Assembly (NCBI RefSeq): GCF_000568255.1 | Contig: NZ_KK037166.1 | Coordinates: 1,043,184 to 1,087,080, forward strand | DNA length: 43,897 bases | Reading direction: 5' to 3' | Origin: Kutzneria sp. 744 | Lineage (GTDB): Bacteria > Actinomycetota > Actinomycetes > Mycobacteriales > Pseudonocardiaceae | Shown: positions 42,143-43,897 of the stretch, in pieces | How the letters are laid out: each line of letters opens with the position of its first letter | Position numbering within the stretch: position 1 is the stretch's first letter | Notes under the pieces: model-generated | The model's database searches: none | What the model saw: only the letters and a program-made list of their open reading frames with translations | What the model was told of the DNA's origin: nothing | Made by a program: the position numbers and the translations under genes

Positions 42143-43078
42143 ATGACAGCAGCCATCCGCGTCGAGGGCCTGGCCAAGCGCTTCGGCGACACCCAGGCGC
42201 TGGACGGCGTCGACCTGGAGGTCGAGGCCGGGACCGTGCTGGGCCTGCTCGGCCCGAACGGCGCCGGCAAGACAACGACGGTCCGCACGTTGGCGACGCT
42301 GGTGCGCCCCGACGGCGGTCGCGCCTTCGTCGGCGGCTACGACGTGGTGGCGCAGGCGACCGAGGTGCGCCGGCTGATCGGCCTGACCGGGCAGTACGCG
42401 TCGGTGGACGAGAACATCTCCGGCCGCGAGAACCTCTACCTGATCGGGCGCCTGCTCGATCTGTCCGGCAAGGCCGCCAAGGCCCGTGCCGACGAGCTGT
42501 TGGAGCGCTTCGACCTCACCGCCGCCGCCACCCGGCCCGCGCGCGGCTACTCCGGCGGCATGCGTCGCCGCCTCGACCTCGCCGCCAGCCTGGTCGGCAA
42601 CCCCAAGGTGTTGTTCCTGGACGAGCCGACCACCGGCCTGGATCCCCGCAGCCGCAACGAGTTGTGGGACGTGGTTCGGTCCTTTGTGGCCGGTGGCTCG
42701 ACCGTGCTGCTGACCACGCAGTACATGGAGGAGGCCGAGGCGCTGGCCGACCGGGTCGTGGTGATCGACCACGGTCGTGTCGTCACCGGCGGCACCCCCG
42801 ACCAGCTACGGGCCCGCGTCGGCGGCCGCGTGCTGCATGTGCGCATGGAACGTCCCGACGAGGCCACCGATGCCGCGAAGGCCTTGGCCGACGCCGGATT
42901 GGGCTCCGCCGTCACCGACGAGGAGGCCGGCCGGCTCTCCCTGCCCATGGCCGACGAGCAGTGGCTCACCGCCGCGCTGCGGGTCATCGGCGGACTGGGC
43001 CTGACCATCGCCGAGATCGAGACCAGGCTGCCCAGCCTGGACGAGGTTTTCCTGACGTTCACGAAGAGGTCGGCATGA
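42143..43078 (+). CDS. DrrA-type ABC exporter ATP-binding protein
   Basis: A 311-residue ATPase of the daunorubicin-resistance (DrrA) class, which powers export of natural products. Walker A GPNGAGKT at residues 37-44, Q-loop LTGQYASVDENISG, signature GYSGGMRRRLDLA, Walker B VLFLDEPTTGLDP, H-loop region LTTQYMEEAE (Gln replacing the His neighbour, as usual in DrrA) and the C-terminal LPSLDEVFLTFT, a DrrA-specific motif. Its stop overlaps the start of the permease (ATGA). It probably exports the product of the adjacent NRPS/Dap locus or confers self-resistance. Confidence 0.94.
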   Translation: MTAAIRVEGLAKRFGDTQALDGVDLEVEAGTVLGLLGPNGAGKTTTVRTLATLVRPDGGRAFVGGYDVVAQATEVRRLIGLTGQYASVDENISGRENLYLIGRLLDLSGKAAKARADELLERFDLTAAATRPARGYSGGMRRRLDLAASLVGNPKVLFLDEPTTGLDPRSRNELWDVVRSFVAGGSTVLLTTQYMEEAEALADRVVVIDHGRVVTGGTPDQLRARVGGRVLHVRMERPDEATDAAKALADAGLGSAVTDEEAGRLSLPMADEQWLTAALRVIGGLGLTIAEIETRLPSLDEVFLTFTKRSA

Positions 43079-43836
43079 CGGCGTCCACCCTGCGGCACTC
43101 GCTGGCCATCTGCCGGCGCAACCTCGTGCACATCCGCAACGACCCCGAGCAGCTGTTGGACGCGACGGTCATGCCGATCGTGTTCACCCTGGTGTTCCTG
43201 TACGTGCTCGGCGGGGCCATCGGCGGCGACCACCTCGACTACCGGGAATACCTGTTGCCCGGCATCATGGTCCAGACCGCCTCGTTCGCCTCCACCGTGA
43301 CCGGCATCGGCCTCAACACCGACTTCGGCCAGGGCGTCATGGACCGCTTCCGGTCCCTGCCCATCGCCCGCTCGGCCGTCCTGGCCGGCCGCATCGGCTC
43401 CGACGTCTGCCGCCTGTTGTTGGGGCAGCTCGTGATGCTCGCCTTCGCCTTCGTCGTCGGCTTCCGCGTGCACACCGGTCCCCTTGAGGTCCTCGGCGCC
43501 TTCGCCCTGCTGCTCCTGTACGGCACCGCCCTCTGCTGGGTCTCCGCCTTCGTCGGCCTCAGCGTCAAGAACGCCCAGGTGGTCTCCACCGTCGGCTTCC
43601 TGTGGATGATCCCCCTCCAGTTCGGCAGCTCCATCTTTGCCCCGCCCGACACCATGCCCTCCTGGCTCCAGGCCTTCGTCGCGGTGAACCCGACAACACT
43701 TGTCACCGACGCCTGCCGCGGCCTCCTGGTCGGTGGCCCCGTAATCGGCTCCGCCGCCGGCGCCATCGCCTGGAGCCTCGGCCTCATGGCTGTCTTCGCC
43801 CCCCTCGCGGTCCTGCGCTACCGCAACCGCACCTGA
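43075..43836 (+). CDS. DrrB-type ABC-2 exporter permease
   Basis: A 253-residue integral membrane permease with six hydrophobic segments: TVMPIVFTLVFLYVLGGAI (TM1), YLLPGIMVQTASFASTVTGIG (TM2), then the conserved ABC-2 loop GVMDRFRSLPIARSAVLAGR, and four more helices. The EAA-like FRSLP motif is typical of DrrB. Translationally coupled to the ATPase gene. Nothing supportable lies between its stop and the right edge of the window. Confidence 0.93.
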   Translation: MTASTLRHSLAICRRNLVHIRNDPEQLLDATVMPIVFTLVFLYVLGGAIGGDHLDYREYLLPGIMVQTASFASTVTGIGLNTDFGQGVMDRFRSLPIARSAVLAGRIGSDVCRLLLGQLVMLAFAFVVGFRVHTGPLEVLGAFALLLLYGTALCWVSAFVGLSVKNAQVVSTVGFLWMIPLQFGSSIFAPPDTMPSWLQAFVAVNPTTLVTDACRGLLVGGPVIGSAAGAIAWSLGLMAVFAPLAVLRYRNRT

Positions 43837-43897
43837 CCTCACCCCGCGAGTCCCGCCGAAAACCGTTCCCCGGCACACATTCTCTCCCCCTTCTTCA

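Noticed and set aside
1-43897. CRISPR arrays, rRNA, tRNA, prophage or integrase genes
   Set aside because: No regularly spaced short repeats, no RNA gene signatures and no integrase or phage structural genes were recognised.

Overview
The window is high-G+C actinomycete DNA: dense gene packing on both strands, many GTG starts, ATGA or GTGA stop-start overlaps, extensive antisense open frames caused by third-codon GC, and paralogous XRE, TetR, MarR and HxlR regulators. The gene content (secreted Endo H-like and GH35 glycosidases, an ECF42-type sigma factor with a YCII partner, AldO-like alditol oxidase, a DrrAB-type exporter, an NRPS locus) fits a Streptomyces or Pseudonocardiales-type soil actinobacterium. 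I cannot fix the genus from sequence alone.

Layout. 1-3.1 kb: a gene end, a secreted Endo H-like glycosidase and an orphan lipoprotein substrate-binding protein. 3.1-11.9 kb: small accessory enzymes and regulators (DUF2306 membrane protein, phosphotransferase, SDR, TetR, SnoaL-like proteins broken around a 47% GC patch, an Fe/2OG oxygenase, a DinB/TIGR03086 protein, ECF sigma plus YCII, a secreted esterase). 11.9-17.3 kb: a large secreted GH35 beta-galactosidase and an alditol oxidase. 17.3-26.1 kb: two paralogous XRE regulators around an SDR, a 282-bp tandem duplication fused to an aldehyde dehydrogenase remnant, an MFS/GFA pair, a dead subtilase and a frameshifted acyl-CoA ligase. 26.2-33.2 kb: small proteins, then three regulator/enzyme units (MarR, TetR, HxlR with SDRs and alpha/beta hydrolases), each with a visible palindromic or repeated operator.

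The most interesting part is 33.2-43.8 kb, which looks like a compact biosynthetic locus. It has a YgeA-type amino-acid racemase and a LysR regulator, then a free-standing NRPS adenylation-thiolation protein carrying the stub of a condensation domain, a SyrP-like Fe/2OG oxygenase, an SbnB/SbnA pair that makes L-2,3-diaminopropionate (L-Dap), a polytopic membrane protein, a VioC/AsnO-type amino-acid hydroxylase and a DrrAB-like ABC exporter. My inference is that an amino acid is loaded on the carrier protein, oxidised there, combined with L-Dap and exported. No condensation, thioesterase or ligase gene is visible, so the locus either continues beyond the right edge or uses unlinked partners. 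sbnA and the following membrane-protein gene each carry an apparent single-base frameshift, about 200 bp apart. Either the assembly has errors here or the pathway is decaying.
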